Source: Streptacidiphilus jeojiense (GTDB taxonomy: Bacteria; Actinomycetota; Actinomycetes; Streptomycetales; Streptomycetaceae). Taken from it: a DNA stretch of 64,000 nt. The DNA is taken from assembly GCF_000719095.1 (NCBI RefSeq), contig NZ_JOEH01000026.1:181741-245740 (forward strand), given 5' to 3'. The notes under the pieces are model-generated. The model searched no databases. It saw nothing but the letters and a program-made list of their open reading frames with translations, and was not told where the DNA came from. This document shows positions 26,839-35,236 of the stretch, in pieces. Both the position numbers and the translations under genes were made by a program. The stretch's first letter is position 1, and every line of letters begins with the position of its first letter.

Positions 26839-27530
26839 CCATCGTCGCCAGTGCCGCCGCCGGCGCGGTCGAGCACCTCGACCGCGGACCGCTGACCATG
26901 GACGAGCTCGCCGCCGTCATCGCCCGGGACATCCCCCGGGGCTCCTACGTGAACCTCGGCATCGGCCAGCCCACCAAGATCGCCGACCATCTGCCCGCGG
27001 ACGCCGGGGTCGTCCTGCACACCGAGAACGGCATGCTGAACATGGGTCCGGCCGCCACCGGCGACCAGGTCGACCCGGACCTCACCAACGCCGGCAAGGT
27101 GCCGGTCACCGAACTGCCCGGAGCGGCCTACTTCCACCACGCCGACTCCTTCGCGATGATGCGCGGCGGCCACCTGGACGTCTGCGTGCTCGGCGCCTTC
27201 CAGGTGAGCGCCACCGGTGACCTCGCCAACTGGCACACCGGCCGCCCCGACGACATCCCCGCCGTCGGCGGCGCCATGGACCTGGCCATCGGCGCCAAGA
27301 ACGTCTACGTGATGATGACGCTCTTCACCAGGACGGGCGAGCCCAAGCTGGTGCCGTCCTGCAGCTACCCGCTCACCGGGGTCCGCTGCGTCGGCCGGGT
27401 CTACACCGACCACGCCACCTTCGACACCACCCCGGACGGCATGCGGATCCGGGAGACCTGGGGCAGCACGGCGGCCGACCTGGCGGCCCGGCTCGACGGC
27501 GCCGCCGCCGCGACGCAGTCACGTCGTTGA
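26835..27530 (+). CDS. pcaJ: 3-oxoacid CoA-transferase subunit B
   Basis: 231 residues, coupled to subunit A by a four-base overlap. Beta subunit with the catalytic glutamate, Glu64, in HTENGMLNMG; this residue forms the CoA thioester intermediate. GGAMDLAIGAKNVYVMM and LVPSCSYPLTG are further family segments. With pcaI it would convert 3-oxoadipate to 3-oxoadipyl-CoA. The rest of the protocatechuate branch (pcaGHBCD, pcaF) is not in the window, so this pair is either an isolated unit or works with genes elsewhere. Confidence 0.86.
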   Translation: MTIVASAAAGAVEHLDRGPLTMDELAAVIARDIPRGSYVNLGIGQPTKIADHLPADAGVVLHTENGMLNMGPAATGDQVDPDLTNAGKVPVTELPGAAYFHHADSFAMMRGGHLDVCVLGAFQVSATGDLANWHTGRPDDIPAVGGAMDLAIGAKNVYVMMTLFTRTGEPKLVPSCSYPLTGVRCVGRVYTDHATFDTTPDGMRIRETWGSTAADLAARLDGAAAATQSRR

Positions 27531-27627
27531 TCGATTCCGGTCGCCGATTAGCACGTCCCTCGGAATGTCGTACCGCCCCCACCGAACAGGTGACAGGCAG
27601 TCACCCGGCTGTGGCATGCTGCCCGGC

Positions 27628-28014
27628 ATGTTCCGATCCTCCGCCTGGACACCCGTCGTCGTCGCTGCCGCGCTGTCCCTGACCGGCTGCGCCTACCAGG
27701 CCAGCGCCACCATCGTGAACCCGGCGGCGCAGCTGCGCGACCAGGACCTGAGCGCCCATGGCACCGCCCACGCCCAGGCCAGCTACACCAAGGCGTTCAA
27801 GGCGCTGACCGCCGACTGCAAGGAGCAGGGCACGGCCCTGGCGAGCACGGTCGACGCGGTGCTGGCGGCCCTGCAGAAGGCGAAGTTCGACGACGAGACC
27901 CGGCTGACCCTGATGCAGCACCTCGCGGCCACCGCCACCGTCCCCGCCGGCACCCCGAAGACCTCCTGCGCCACCCTGGGCACCGCCTACATCGCCCTCC
28001 GCAAGAGCCAGTGA
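27628..28014 (+). CDS. Small putative lipoprotein
   Basis: 128 residues. The signal sequence ends in ALSLTGC, a lipobox, so the mature protein should start at Cys18 and be lipid-anchored outside the membrane. The rest is mainly helical (QASYTKAFKALTADCKEQG, STVDAVLAALQKAKFDDETRLTLMQHLAAT) with two further Cys that could pair. No family recognised. An alternative ATG at 27616 adds four residues. It follows pcaJ by about 100 bp but shows no functional link. Confidence 0.6.
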   Translation: MFRSSAWTPVVVAAALSLTGCAYQASATIVNPAAQLRDQDLSAHGTAHAQASYTKAFKALTADCKEQGTALASTVDAVLAALQKAKFDDETRLTLMQHLAATATVPAGTPKTSCATLGTAYIALRKSQ

Positions 28015-28036
28015 CCCGCTCCCCGGACCGCGCCGC

Positions 28037-28501
28037 TCAGTACTCGCCCTTGATCACGAAGAAGGAGCCGCGGATCTCGCCGGCCAGCTTCGACTTCTGC
28101 CGCGCGAACTTGAAGCGTGACGCCAGCTCCTCGGGAACGTCCATGCCCTCGGAGAGCTTGAAGCCCACGGCACGCTTCCCGCCGTCCTGGACGGTGTACA
28201 TCACGTTGATGGACAGGCCGGACTGGTAGAACACGTAGGCCATCCGGATGCCGTCCACCTCGAAGGAGGTCACCTCCAGGGGCGGGGAGGCGATGACGAT
28301 GTCGCGCTCCTCGGCGAGGATGCGGTTCACCCACGCCAGCACCTCCGGCGCCTCGGCGGTGGGGGTGACGGTGAAGGTGTGGTCGTACTTGTTCTTGAAA
28401 TAGCGCGCCTCGTTGGCGCGGAGGCCTGCGAGTGCGTCCGCGACCGGGGAGGATTCCAGGCCGACGGTGGACACGTCCTTGAAGTCGACGGCGTACGGCA
28501 T
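28037..28501 (-). CDS. Conserved-type hypothetical protein
   Basis: 154 residues, with a strong GGAGGG ribosome site 3 bases before the ATG. No signal peptide or membrane segment. It appears an alpha/beta cytoplasmic protein with many charged residues; PEVLAWVNRILAEERDIV and SFEVDGIRMAYVFYQSGLS are its most ordered parts. I do not recognise the family. It converges on the lipoprotein gene with a 22-bp gap. Confidence 0.6.
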   Translation of the reverse strand: MPYAVDFKDVSTVGLESSPVADALAGLRANEARYFKNKYDHTFTVTPTAEAPEVLAWVNRILAEERDIVIASPPLEVTSFEVDGIRMAYVFYQSGLSINVMYTVQDGGKRAVGFKLSEGMDVPEELASRFKFARQKSKLAGEIRGSFFVIKGEY

Positions 28502-28573
28502 GTGCCCTCCTGGTGGCCTGTTGCCGGATCGGGTTTTCAGCCTAGTCGCCGGTGCGGTGCGCGATCGCCGCGG

Positions 28574-29170
28574 TTACTCCGTCGGGGCGGCCCGGCCGCT
28601 CTGGTGTCCGCGCCGGGCGTCGCGGTCGAAGATGCCGAGGATCTCGCAGGGCCCGTTCTCCGCGCCGATGGCGTGCGGGAGCATGGTGGGGAACTCGGCC
28701 GCCTGGTTGGTCTCCACGCGGAGGCGGCGGTTGCCCAGCAGCAGGATCGCCGTTCCGGACAGGACCACCAGCCATTCGCGGCCCGGATGGGCGCGCAGCC
28801 GCGCGGGGCTGTCCGGCGGCGGGTCGGTCATCCGCTGGTGGACGACGGTCATGCCCGGGTCGGCCTTGACGGGCCACCGCAGCACTCCGTGGGCTCCGTC
28901 GATCATCGGGCTGGAGACCACGTCGTCGCCGGCGGTCTCGACCAGCTGGTCCAAGGTGGTGTCCAGGGCCCGGGCCAGGGTCACCAACTGGTCCAGGGCC
29001 AGCCGGCGTTGACCGTTCTCGATCCGGCTGAGCGTGGACTGGCTCAGCCGGGCGCGGGAGGCCAGCTCCTCCAGCGACCAGCCCTGCGCCACCCGCAGCC
29101 CGCGGATGCGCTTGCGCACCAGGCTGTCCAGCTCCGCGTCGTCATCGCCCATGCCATGCGTCATAGGCAT
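28574..29170 (-). CDS. XRE-family regulator with C-terminal cupin domain
   Basis: 198 residues. The helix-turn-helix (about 18-75) reads RIRGLRVAQGWSLEELASRARLSQSTLSRIENGQRRL. A cupin barrel follows (about 100-180) with RLRAHPGREWLVVLSGTAILLL and a closing LPHAIGAENGPCEIL. This XRE-cupin layout is common in regulators that sense small metabolites. Starts at residues 4 or 7 are possible, as no ribosome site decides. It is divergent from the DinB gene at 29263, its possible target. Confidence 0.85.
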   Translation of the reverse strand: MPMTHGMGDDDAELDSLVRKRIRGLRVAQGWSLEELASRARLSQSTLSRIENGQRRLALDQLVTLARALDTTLDQLVETAGDDVVSSPMIDGAHGVLRWPVKADPGMTVVHQRMTDPPPDSPARLRAHPGREWLVVLSGTAILLLGNRRLRVETNQAAEFPTMLPHAIGAENGPCEILGIFDRDARRGHQSGRAAPTE

Positions 29171-29262
29171 GACTGTATGCCGTTAAGGCAAGCGCTGTCT
29201 GATTCCGGGTCGTCGTTCGTCACAGCGCTGACGTCCTCGTTCCCCGGAAGGGAAGTACCGCC

Positions 29263-29759
29263 ATGACGGATCTCCAGGTGCGCGACCTGCTGGCGTCGCT
29301 GCGCGAGCAGCGGCGCCATTGCTGGGCGCGGTCGCGGGGCTGTCCGACGACGAGCTGCGGCGGCCGGCGCTGCCGTCCGGCTGGAACTGCCTGGGGCTGC
29401 TCAACCATCTGGCGCTGGACGTGGAGTGCTTCTGGTTCCGCGCCGTCCTGGCCGGCGAGCCCGGGGCCCGCGCTCTGCTCGACGCGAGCGGGGACGCCTG
29501 GAAGGTGCCGGGTGACGAGCCGTCGGGCGCCGTTCTGGCCCGCTACCGCGAGCAGTGCGCGGGTGCGGACGCCGTCATCGCCCGGACCGCCGCCGGAGCC
29601 GCCCCGGCCTGGTGGCCCGACGACCGCTTCGGAAGCTGGCGGCTGGACACCCACCGGGAGCTGCTGCTGCACGTGATCGCCGAGACGGCCTGCCACGCAG
29701 GCCATCTGGACGCGGCCCTGGAACTGCTGGACGGCCGCCAGTGGATGGTGCTGCACTGA
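29263..29759 (+). pseudogene. DinB/DUF664-family protein, frameshifted
   Basis: A strong GGAAGGGAA site precedes ATG 29263, and the first 19 codons read as the normal family N-terminus (DLQVRDLLASLREQRRH). The frame then becomes nonsense. The remaining protein continues in another frame from about 29319 (LLGAVAGLSDDELRRP) to the stop at 29759, with the expected metal-binding histidines in LLNHLALDVE and HVIAETACHAGHLDAAL. A single missing base near 29318-29320 explains everything. It is either a true one-base deletion that inactivates the gene or a sequence error. TTG 29319 could start a shortened 146-residue protein lacking helix 1. Intact members are mycothiol- or metal-dependent DinB-fold enzymes. 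Confidence 0.75.
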
Positions 29760-29973
29760 CCGTTCCGCCGCCGCGCGGACCAGTCGGCGCAGGCGGACCC
29801 GACCCCTCCGGTTTCGGATCCGTCTCGGCCCCGCATCAAGCTGGCAACGGAGTGTTTAAGCAGGTCAAACCCCCTTCTGTGAAAGATCGCCGGTTTGATA
29901 CACCTGCTCTGCGCACCTCTCGTCGTCACGGGCACGGGCGCTTCACCCGGCCACTTCGCTCCAAGGTCCGCCC

Positions 29974-31416
29974 ATGCCCGCGCGCGCCGTCACGCCCTCG
30001 CTCACCATGCTCTTCTCCGCCGGTTACCTGGCCCCCTACCTGCTGCCGACGCTGGTGGGACGGCTCACGGCCGACTACCGGCTCGCGCCCGCCGCGGCGG
30101 GGGCGATCGGCAGCGCCCTGCTGCTGGCCTCGGCCGCGGCCGGGTTCACCCTCACCTCCCGCAGGTCGGCGGGCAGCGCCGCGGCAAGGGCCAGGGCCGG
30201 TCTGGCCCTGCATATCGCCGGCTTCGCCCTGGCCGCGGCCGCCCCGGTCGGGGCGCTGCCGCTGCTGGTGCTCGGCTGCCTGCTGGGCGGCGCCGGATCC
30301 GGGACGGTCGCCGCGGTCGCCGCCACCGGCATCGCGGGGCAGCACGATCCGCACCGGACCTCGGTCCGCGGGCTGCTGCTGACCTCGGCCGTCGCCGGCT
30401 CCCTGTATCTGATCCTGCCTCACCTCGGCGGCGGCCACCGGCTGCCCTTCGCCTGCATCGCGGCCTGGGGCGCCCTGGCCCTGCCCGGCACCGGCGCGCT
30501 GCCCGGCACCGGCGCGCTGACCGGCACCGGGCAGGCCACCGGGACCACCGACGCACCGCTGCCCCCGGCCGGACCGCTGCCGCTCCGCGCCGCCGGGTCC
30601 ACCCTGGCCTGCTGCATCCTGCTGTGGTCGATGGCGCAGAACGCGCTCTGGGGAGTGAGCGCCCGGATCGGACTCGACCGGGCCGGCCTGTCCGAGTCCC
30701 TGCTGGGCCTGGTCTTCGCGGTGGCCCTCGGCGCCGGGCTGCTCGGCACCGCCGCCGCGGGCACGCTCGGCAACCGCCTCGGCCGCGCCCTGCCCATCGG
30801 CGCCGGCACCGTGGCCATCGCCGGATGCGTGGCGCTCAGCGCGGGCGCCCACTCCGCGCTGCCCTTCGCTTTCGGGGAGATCGCCTGGAACGGCGTCTAC
30901 CCCTTCGTGCTCAGCTATCTGCTGGGCCTGGCCGCCCGCCTGGACGGCCGGGGTCGCTGGGCGGTGCTGATCGGCTCCGCCTCGTCGCTCGGCGTCGCCT
31001 GCGGCCCCATCACCGGAACGCTGCTGTCGGTGTCCGCCGGGTTCACCACGACGGGTCTCGTGCTCGGCGCGGTCCTGCTGCTGGTGGCCCTGCCGATGGC
31101 AGCGGTGGCCCGGGGCACGGATCACGCTGTCGCCCGACCCGCGGCCCGGCGCTCCGGGCTAGCCTGGCTCGGTGACGGAACGAGTGAGCACGGTGGTGCT
31201 GATGTGTGGGCTGCCGGGAGCAGGCAAGACCACGTACGCGATGGGGTTGGAGCGACGCGGTTTCGTCCGACTCTCCATCGACGAGGTGGTCTGGCGACGG
31301 CTCGGCGGGCGCGACGCCGGCCTGGTGCTGGAGACCGAGGCCTTCGACCGGCTCAAGGAGGTGGTCCGCCGCGAGCAGCGGCGGGAACTGGTCGAGCTGA
31401 TGCGGGCCGGCCGTGA
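29974..31416 (+). CDS. MFS transporter, overlapping the next gene at its 3' end
   Basis: 480 residues as read, of which about 385 form a 12-helix major-facilitator protein (YLAPYLLPTLVGRL at the start, ALPMAAVARG at the end of the last helix). The conserved part ends near nt 31125. The frame stays open for 290 more bases, giving a low-complexity Arg/Gly-rich tail that overlaps the kinase gene by 245 nt. TAG (31160) and TGA (31173) occur in the other two frames, so a small frameshift near the end is possible. An 18-bp repeat encoding PGTGAL is present near residue 170 in a cytoplasmic loop. Substrate unknown; drug or sugar efflux is typical of relatives. Confidence 0.72.
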   Translation: MPARAVTPSLTMLFSAGYLAPYLLPTLVGRLTADYRLAPAAAGAIGSALLLASAAAGFTLTSRRSAGSAAARARAGLALHIAGFALAAAAPVGALPLLVLGCLLGGAGSGTVAAVAATGIAGQHDPHRTSVRGLLLTSAVAGSLYLILPHLGGGHRLPFACIAAWGALALPGTGALPGTGALTGTGQATGTTDAPLPPAGPLPLRAAGSTLACCILLWSMAQNALWGVSARIGLDRAGLSESLLGLVFAVALGAGLLGTAAAGTLGNRLGRALPIGAGTVAIAGCVALSAGAHSALPFAFGEIAWNGVYPFVLSYLLGLAARLDGRGRWAVLIGSASSLGVACGPITGTLLSVSAGFTTTGLVLGAVLLLVALPMAAVARGTDHAVARPAARRSGLAWLGDGTSEHGGADVWAAGSRQDHVRDGVGATRFRPTLHRRGGLATARRARRRPGAGDRGLRPAQGGGPPRAAAGTGRADAGRP

Positions 31417-31675
31417 CGTGGTGGTGGACTACAGCTTCTGGAGCCGCGCCGCCCGCGACGACTACAAGGCGCTGATCGAGGCCCACGGCTGCCGCTGGGA
31501 GCTGATCCACCTCAAGGGCGACCGGACGGTGCTGGAGGGTCGCCTGGCGGTACGCAACGCAGAGGAAGGCGCCAACTCCGTCACCGTGGACGCGGAGTTG
31601 TTCGACCGCTACCTGTCCGGCTTCGAGGAGCCGGACGGAGAGGGCGAGCAGGTCGTCCTGCAGTCCCCGGCCTGA
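31172..31675 (+). CDS. P-loop kinase-like ATPase (AAA_33/zeta-type)
   Basis: 167 residues. The Walker A motif MCGLPGAGKTTYA is near residue 11, IDEVVWRRLGG is the next strand, DVVVDYSFWSRAARDDYK is the probable Walker B and substrate region, and LEGRLAVRN supplies the lid arginines. This is the small kinase family that includes zeta-toxin-like and chloramphenicol-phosphotransferase-like proteins; the substrate is not predictable. GTG 31172 has TAGCCT 6 nt upstream and no Shine-Dalgarno sequence, so the mRNA is probably leaderless and this start is favoured despite the overlap with the MFS frame. Confidence 0.8.
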   Translation: MTERVSTVVLMCGLPGAGKTTYAMGLERRGFVRLSIDEVVWRRLGGRDAGLVLETEAFDRLKEVVRREQRRELVELMRAGRDVVVDYSFWSRAARDDYKALIEAHGCRWELIHLKGDRTVLEGRLAVRNAEEGANSVTVDAELFDRYLSGFEEPDGEGEQVVLQSPA

Positions 31676-31684
31676 GCTGGAGCA

Positions 31685-31715
31685 GGGGCCGTCCGGCTGC
31701 AGGCCGGACGGCCCC
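31685..31715 (+). terminator. Terminator after the kinase gene
   Basis: GGGGCCGTCCGGC pairs perfectly over 13 bp with GCCGGACGGCCCC around the loop TGCAG, and is followed by CTTTCTCTC. It begins 10 bases after the stop. Confidence 0.88.
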
Positions 31716-31756
31716 CTTTCTCTCAAGTCCTCGGACCACTCCCGGGCAGTCGGTCG

Positions 31757-32533
31757 CTAGACCTGGGGGCCCGCCGGGTCGGTGGGCAGGGCCAGTCGGG
31801 ACTTCGGGCCGGGGGTGGTCGGGGTGGCCGGGGCCGGGTGCAGCAGTCGCTGCTCGGCGGTCCAGGCCCAGACCTCCAGCAGGGCGTTGGGGACCAGCCG
31901 GACCAGGTGCGAGGGCGCGTAGTAGTGGTAGCCGTAGTCGAGCCGGGCGTTGTTGTGGGCGTCCACGGTCGCCTCGGTCGTGTCGGTGGCGGCCTGGGCC
32001 ACCAGGCCGACATGGCTGAGGGTGCCGTCGGGGCCCAGGTAGGTGACCACGATGTCACCGGGCTGCGCCTGCCCGGGCTGGTCGCCGACGTCCTGGCCGA
32101 TGCCGCTGTCCATCAGGTAGGCGTAGAGGTTGTTGTACTGCGGCAGCTCCGAGATCAGCAGCAGGTCGTAGACCTTGCCGTTGGGCGCGGTGTAGTTGAA
32201 GTAGTCGTCCTGCGGGTCGTTCGGGCCCAGCCCCGGCACCAGCCCGGCGGCGGCCAGCGCCCGGGCCACGAACTCGGCGCACTGGTACTGGGGCTGGGCG
32301 CTTCCGAAGGCAACCGGGGTGCTGTCGTTCCAGGCCGTCCAGTTCCAATGGGCGTCGGCGTAGCCGACCTCGATCGCGCGCGAGACGACGTCCGTGTCCG
32401 GCAGTGTCTGACCCTGGCTCAGGGACGGCCGGGGAGCCGCGACCGCGGGCGCGGCCAGCGCTGGAGCGCCGGCGCAGACGATTCCCACCACGACCGCGGC
32501 GGAGGCGATTCGGCTTCGGAGAACATGCGTCAC
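31757..32533 (-). CDS. Secreted amidase-like protein (papain-like cysteine fold)
   Basis: 258 residues. I prefer the GTG at 32533 (AAGGAAG upstream, good signal peptide) over the ATG 16 codons earlier. The signal peptide ends near ALAAPAVAA. The mature part has the putative-amidase (Amidase_6/CHAP-like) pattern: YQCAEFVARALAAAG with the probable catalytic Cys, QPGDIVVTYLGPDGTLSHVGLV with the probable His, and VDAHNNARLDYGYHYY. A peptidoglycan amidase or endopeptidase role outside the cell is the usual expectation for this layout, but relatives are poorly characterised. Confidence 0.78.
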   Translation of the reverse strand: MTHVLRSRIASAAVVVGIVCAGAPALAAPAVAAPRPSLSQGQTLPDTDVVSRAIEVGYADAHWNWTAWNDSTPVAFGSAQPQYQCAEFVARALAAAGLVPGLGPNDPQDDYFNYTAPNGKVYDLLLISELPQYNNLYAYLMDSGIGQDVGDQPGQAQPGDIVVTYLGPDGTLSHVGLVAQAATDTTEATVDAHNNARLDYGYHYYAPSHLVRLVPNALLEVWAWTAEQRLLHPAPATPTTPGPKSRLALPTDPAGPQV

Positions 32534-32659
32534 TGTGGTGGACTTCCTTAGCTCTTGGTTCTGAACAAGACCATCTCTCACTCACCCAGACTCCGCACAG
32601 CCGCCACAGCGTCACACCGGATCAGTAAGAAAATGGCATGACCTCAGCAACGAGGCCGC

Positions 32660-33661
32660 TCAGTCCGCCACCCGGACCAGCATCTTGCCGGTGTTCTCGC
32701 CCCGCAGCAGGCCGAGGAAGGCGTCGACGATGCGGTCGAAACCGTCGACCACGGTCTGGTCCACGCGTACGCGTCCCGCCTGGATGTTGGGTATGACCAG
32801 GGCTTCGAGGTCCGCCCTGGCGTCGAGGTGGTCGCGCACCCCGAAGCCCTCGACGCGGAGGTCCTTGCGCATGATCTCGGCGAGGTTGCGCGGTGCCGCC
32901 GGCGGGTCCTCCGGGTTGTTGTACTCGGCGATGGCCCCGCACCAGGCGACCCGTCCCCGGGTCCGCAGCGCGGCGAGGGCTGCCTCCAGGTGGTCGCCGC
33001 CGACGTTCTCGAAACAGACGTCGATGCCGTCCGGTGCGGCGGCGGCGAGCTGTTCGGTGACGCTCGCGTCGTGGTAGTCGAAGGCCGCGTCGAAGCCCAG
33101 CACGTCGATCAGGTACCGGACCTTGGCGGGGGTCCCGGCGCTGCCGATGATCCGGCCGGCGCCGAGCAGCCGTGCGATCTGGCCCACCGAACCGCCGACC
33201 CCGCCCGCGGCCGCGGAGACGAAGAGGTCCTCGCCGGGTTGCAGCCGCGCGATCCGGGTCAGCCCGACGAACGCGGTCAGCCCCGTGCCGCCGAGCACAC
33301 CGAGATAGGCGGGCAGCGGAACTCCGGGCGGTGCCACCACGGTTCGGACCTCGTCGCCGGTCAGCACGGCATGGGTGGCCCACCCGTGGTGGTGGAAGAC
33401 GGTCGTCCCCTCCGGCAGGGCCGGGTCGCGCGACTCCACGACCCGGCCCAGGCTCCGACCTTCCAGCCCGAAACCCCGCGCCCAGCCCTCCCTGCGCATC
33501 AGCCCGCGCATGTACGGGTCGACGGACAGGTAGAGGTTCTGCACCAGCACCTGCCCCGCCCGCAGGTCCGGCGCCGTCCCGGTGACCACGGCGAAGTCCT
33601 CGGGAACCGGAACCCCCTCGGGCCGTCGGACCTGGCGGACGGCGGTGAACGTGCGGGACAC
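32660..33661 (-). CDS. NADP-dependent oxidoreductase (MDR, leukotriene-B4-dehydrogenase type)
   Basis: 333 residues, the usual length for this zinc-free medium-chain reductase group; the start has GAGGAG upstream. Residues about 35-65 carry LVQNLYLSVDPYMRGLM, typical of the LTB4DH/CurA branch. The cofactor fold shows VSAAAGGVGGSVGQIARLLG and IIGSAGTPAKVRYL, and DVCFENVGGDHL is the characteristic third motif. It should reduce enone double bonds using NADPH. There is no obvious pathway partner. Confidence 0.92.
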   Translation of the reverse strand: MSRTFTAVRQVRRPEGVPVPEDFAVVTGTAPDLRAGQVLVQNLYLSVDPYMRGLMRREGWARGFGLEGRSLGRVVESRDPALPEGTTVFHHHGWATHAVLTGDEVRTVVAPPGVPLPAYLGVLGGTGLTAFVGLTRIARLQPGEDLFVSAAAGGVGGSVGQIARLLGAGRIIGSAGTPAKVRYLIDVLGFDAAFDYHDASVTEQLAAAAPDGIDVCFENVGGDHLEAALAALRTRGRVAWCGAIAEYNNPEDPPAAPRNLAEIMRKDLRVEGFGVRDHLDARADLEALVIPNIQAGRVRVDQTVVDGFDRIVDAFLGLLRGENTGKMLVRVAD

Positions 33662-33783
33662 GTGGACTCCTCGCTGGGCGTGGGCAGGCAGGGTCGGCTG
33701 ACGCCACGACAGGTGCGATGATCACGCTAACGGATGCCCCGGCACACCCACCACCCTGCCCAGGCCCCCGGGCCCGCCCGCCC

Positions 33784-34233
33784 TCACCAGGACTTGCCGG
33801 CCTGCTCCCGGACCGTGTGATTGATGGTGTTGAAGAACTTGGTCAGAGCGATGTTGAGGACGATCGCGGACAGCTGCCCCTCGTCGAAGTGGGCGGCGGC
33901 GGCGTCCCAGATCTCGTCGGTCACCCCCGGTGCGCCGTCCTGCAGCCGCGTGGCGGCCTCGGCCAGCGCGAGCGCCGCCCGCTCCGGCTCGGTGAAGAAG
34001 GGCGTCTCGCGCCAGGCGACCACGCTGTGCAGCCGCTCGTCGGTCTCCCCGTGCTTCTTCGCCGACCGGGCCCCGGCGTACACGCACGGGCTGCAGCTGT
34101 TGATCTGGCTGGTGCGCAGATGCACCAGCTCCAGCACGAGCGGGTCCACGCCCGCGCCGTGGATCGCCTTGTTGAGATGCTTGATCGCCGTCATCACGTC
34201 GGGGTTCGGCCGGCTCTCGATACGTGCTTCCAT
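33784..34233 (-). CDS. Carboxymuconolactone decarboxylase-family (AhpD-like) protein
   Basis: 149 residues with AAAGGAG before the ATG. The alpha-helical AhpD-like fold is recognised by LVHLRTSQINSCSPCVYAGARSAKKHGE and ALALAEAATRL. The CxxC pair is present, but the His that normally follows (CxxCxxxH) is Gly here, so the proton relay of peroxidase-type members is altered. It lies divergent from an ECF41-like sigma factor; genes of this family are the recognised regulatory partners and targets of ECF41 sigma factors, which supports a shared role in a stress response. Confidence 0.88.
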   Translation of the reverse strand: MEARIESRPNPDVMTAIKHLNKAIHGAGVDPLVLELVHLRTSQINSCSPCVYAGARSAKKHGETDERLHSVVAWRETPFFTEPERAALALAEAATRLQDGAPGVTDEIWDAAAAHFDEGQLSAIVLNIALTKFFNTINHTVREQAGKSW

Positions 34234-34296
34234 CGGTCCTGCTCCTTTGAAAGGTGACTCGTAGTTGACTCGTCGGTTACCTGGACCGCTCCAGGG

Positions 34297-34314
34297 CCGT
34301 CATACCTGTGACGG
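34297..34314. promoter_or_regulatory. Inverted repeat in the ECF41/CMD divergent promoter
   Basis: CCGTCA-N6-TGACGG is exact. On the minus strand the right arm reads CGTCACA (34307-34313), one mismatch from the TGTCACA -35 element described for ECF41 promoters, and it faces the decarboxylase gene. I could not find a matching CGTC -10 at the standard distance. Confidence 0.4.
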
Positions 34315-34338
34315 AGCAGAGCCGAGGAAGGTAACAAC

Positions 34339-35229
34339 ATGTCCGACACCAGCCCGATGGACCCGACGGACCCGGTGTCCAAGGCGTTCCAGGACCAGCG
34401 CGAGCGTCTGGTCGCGATCGCCAACCGGATGCTCGGATCGAAGGCCGACGCCGAGGACGCGGTCCAGGAGGCCTGGCTGCGGCTCTCGCGCCAGGACACG
34501 GCCGAGATCGACAACCTCGCCGGCTGGCTGACCACGGTGGTCGGCCGGATCAGCCTGGACGTGCTGCGATCGCGTACGGCCCGCCCCGAGGCGACCTACG
34601 ACGACACGCTGCCCGAGCTCGTGGTGGCGGTCGCCGACGGCCCAGCGCCGGAGGACGAGGCGGCGCTCGCCGACTCGGTCGGGCTGGCTCTCCTGGTGGT
34701 CCTGGAGTCGCTGGGGCCGACCGAGCGGCTGGCGTTCGTACTGCACGACCTGTTCGCGGTGCCGTTCCAGGAGATCGGCCAGATCCTCGGCAAGTCCACC
34801 GCCGCCACCAAGATGCTCACCAGCCGCGCCCGCAGGAAGGTGCGCACGACCGAACGGCCGACAGCCGCCGGACGCGAGCAGCACGATGTCGTCCGGGCCT
34901 TCCTGGCGGCAGCCCGCCGCGGCGACTTCGAGGGACTGCTGCGGGTGCTCGACCCGGAGGTGAGACTGACCGTCGACACCCCCGACGGCGTGGTGGTGAC
35001 CCTCGGCGCCACCAAGGTCGCCGCCGGCGCGCAGCTGGGCGCGGCCGCTGCCGCGCGGGGGACGGCGGTGCTGGTCAACGGCCTTCCGGGGATGGTGGCC
35101 TGGCGCGAGGACGGCGCGCCGATGTCGGTCATGGCGTTCACGGTGGTGGCGGGCCGGATCGCCGGCATCGCCATCGTGATCGACCCGGCCAAGCTCGCGG
35201 CGATGGACCTGCCCGATGCTGTCGGCTGA
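34339..35229 (+). CDS. ECF41-type RNA polymerase sigma factor
   Basis: 296 residues with GAGGAAGG before the ATG. Sigma region 2 is FQDQRERLVAIANRMLGSKADAEDAVQEAWLRL and region 4 is ESLGPTERLAFVLHDLFAVPFQEIGQILG. A long C-terminal SnoaL-like domain (about 180-290) ends IDPAKLAAMDLPD, close to the NPDKL motif of ECF41. In ECF41 proteins this extension replaces an anti-sigma factor and modulates activity. The divergent carboxymuconolactone decarboxylase gene is the expected neighbour. Confidence 0.92.
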   Translation: MSDTSPMDPTDPVSKAFQDQRERLVAIANRMLGSKADAEDAVQEAWLRLSRQDTAEIDNLAGWLTTVVGRISLDVLRSRTARPEATYDDTLPELVVAVADGPAPEDEAALADSVGLALLVVLESLGPTERLAFVLHDLFAVPFQEIGQILGKSTAATKMLTSRARRKVRTTERPTAAGREQHDVVRAFLAAARRGDFEGLLRVLDPEVRLTVDTPDGVVVTLGATKVAAGAQLGAAAAARGTAVLVNGLPGMVAWREDGAPMSVMAFTVVAGRIAGIAIVIDPAKLAAMDLPDAVG

Positions 35230-35236
35230 ACAGGTG

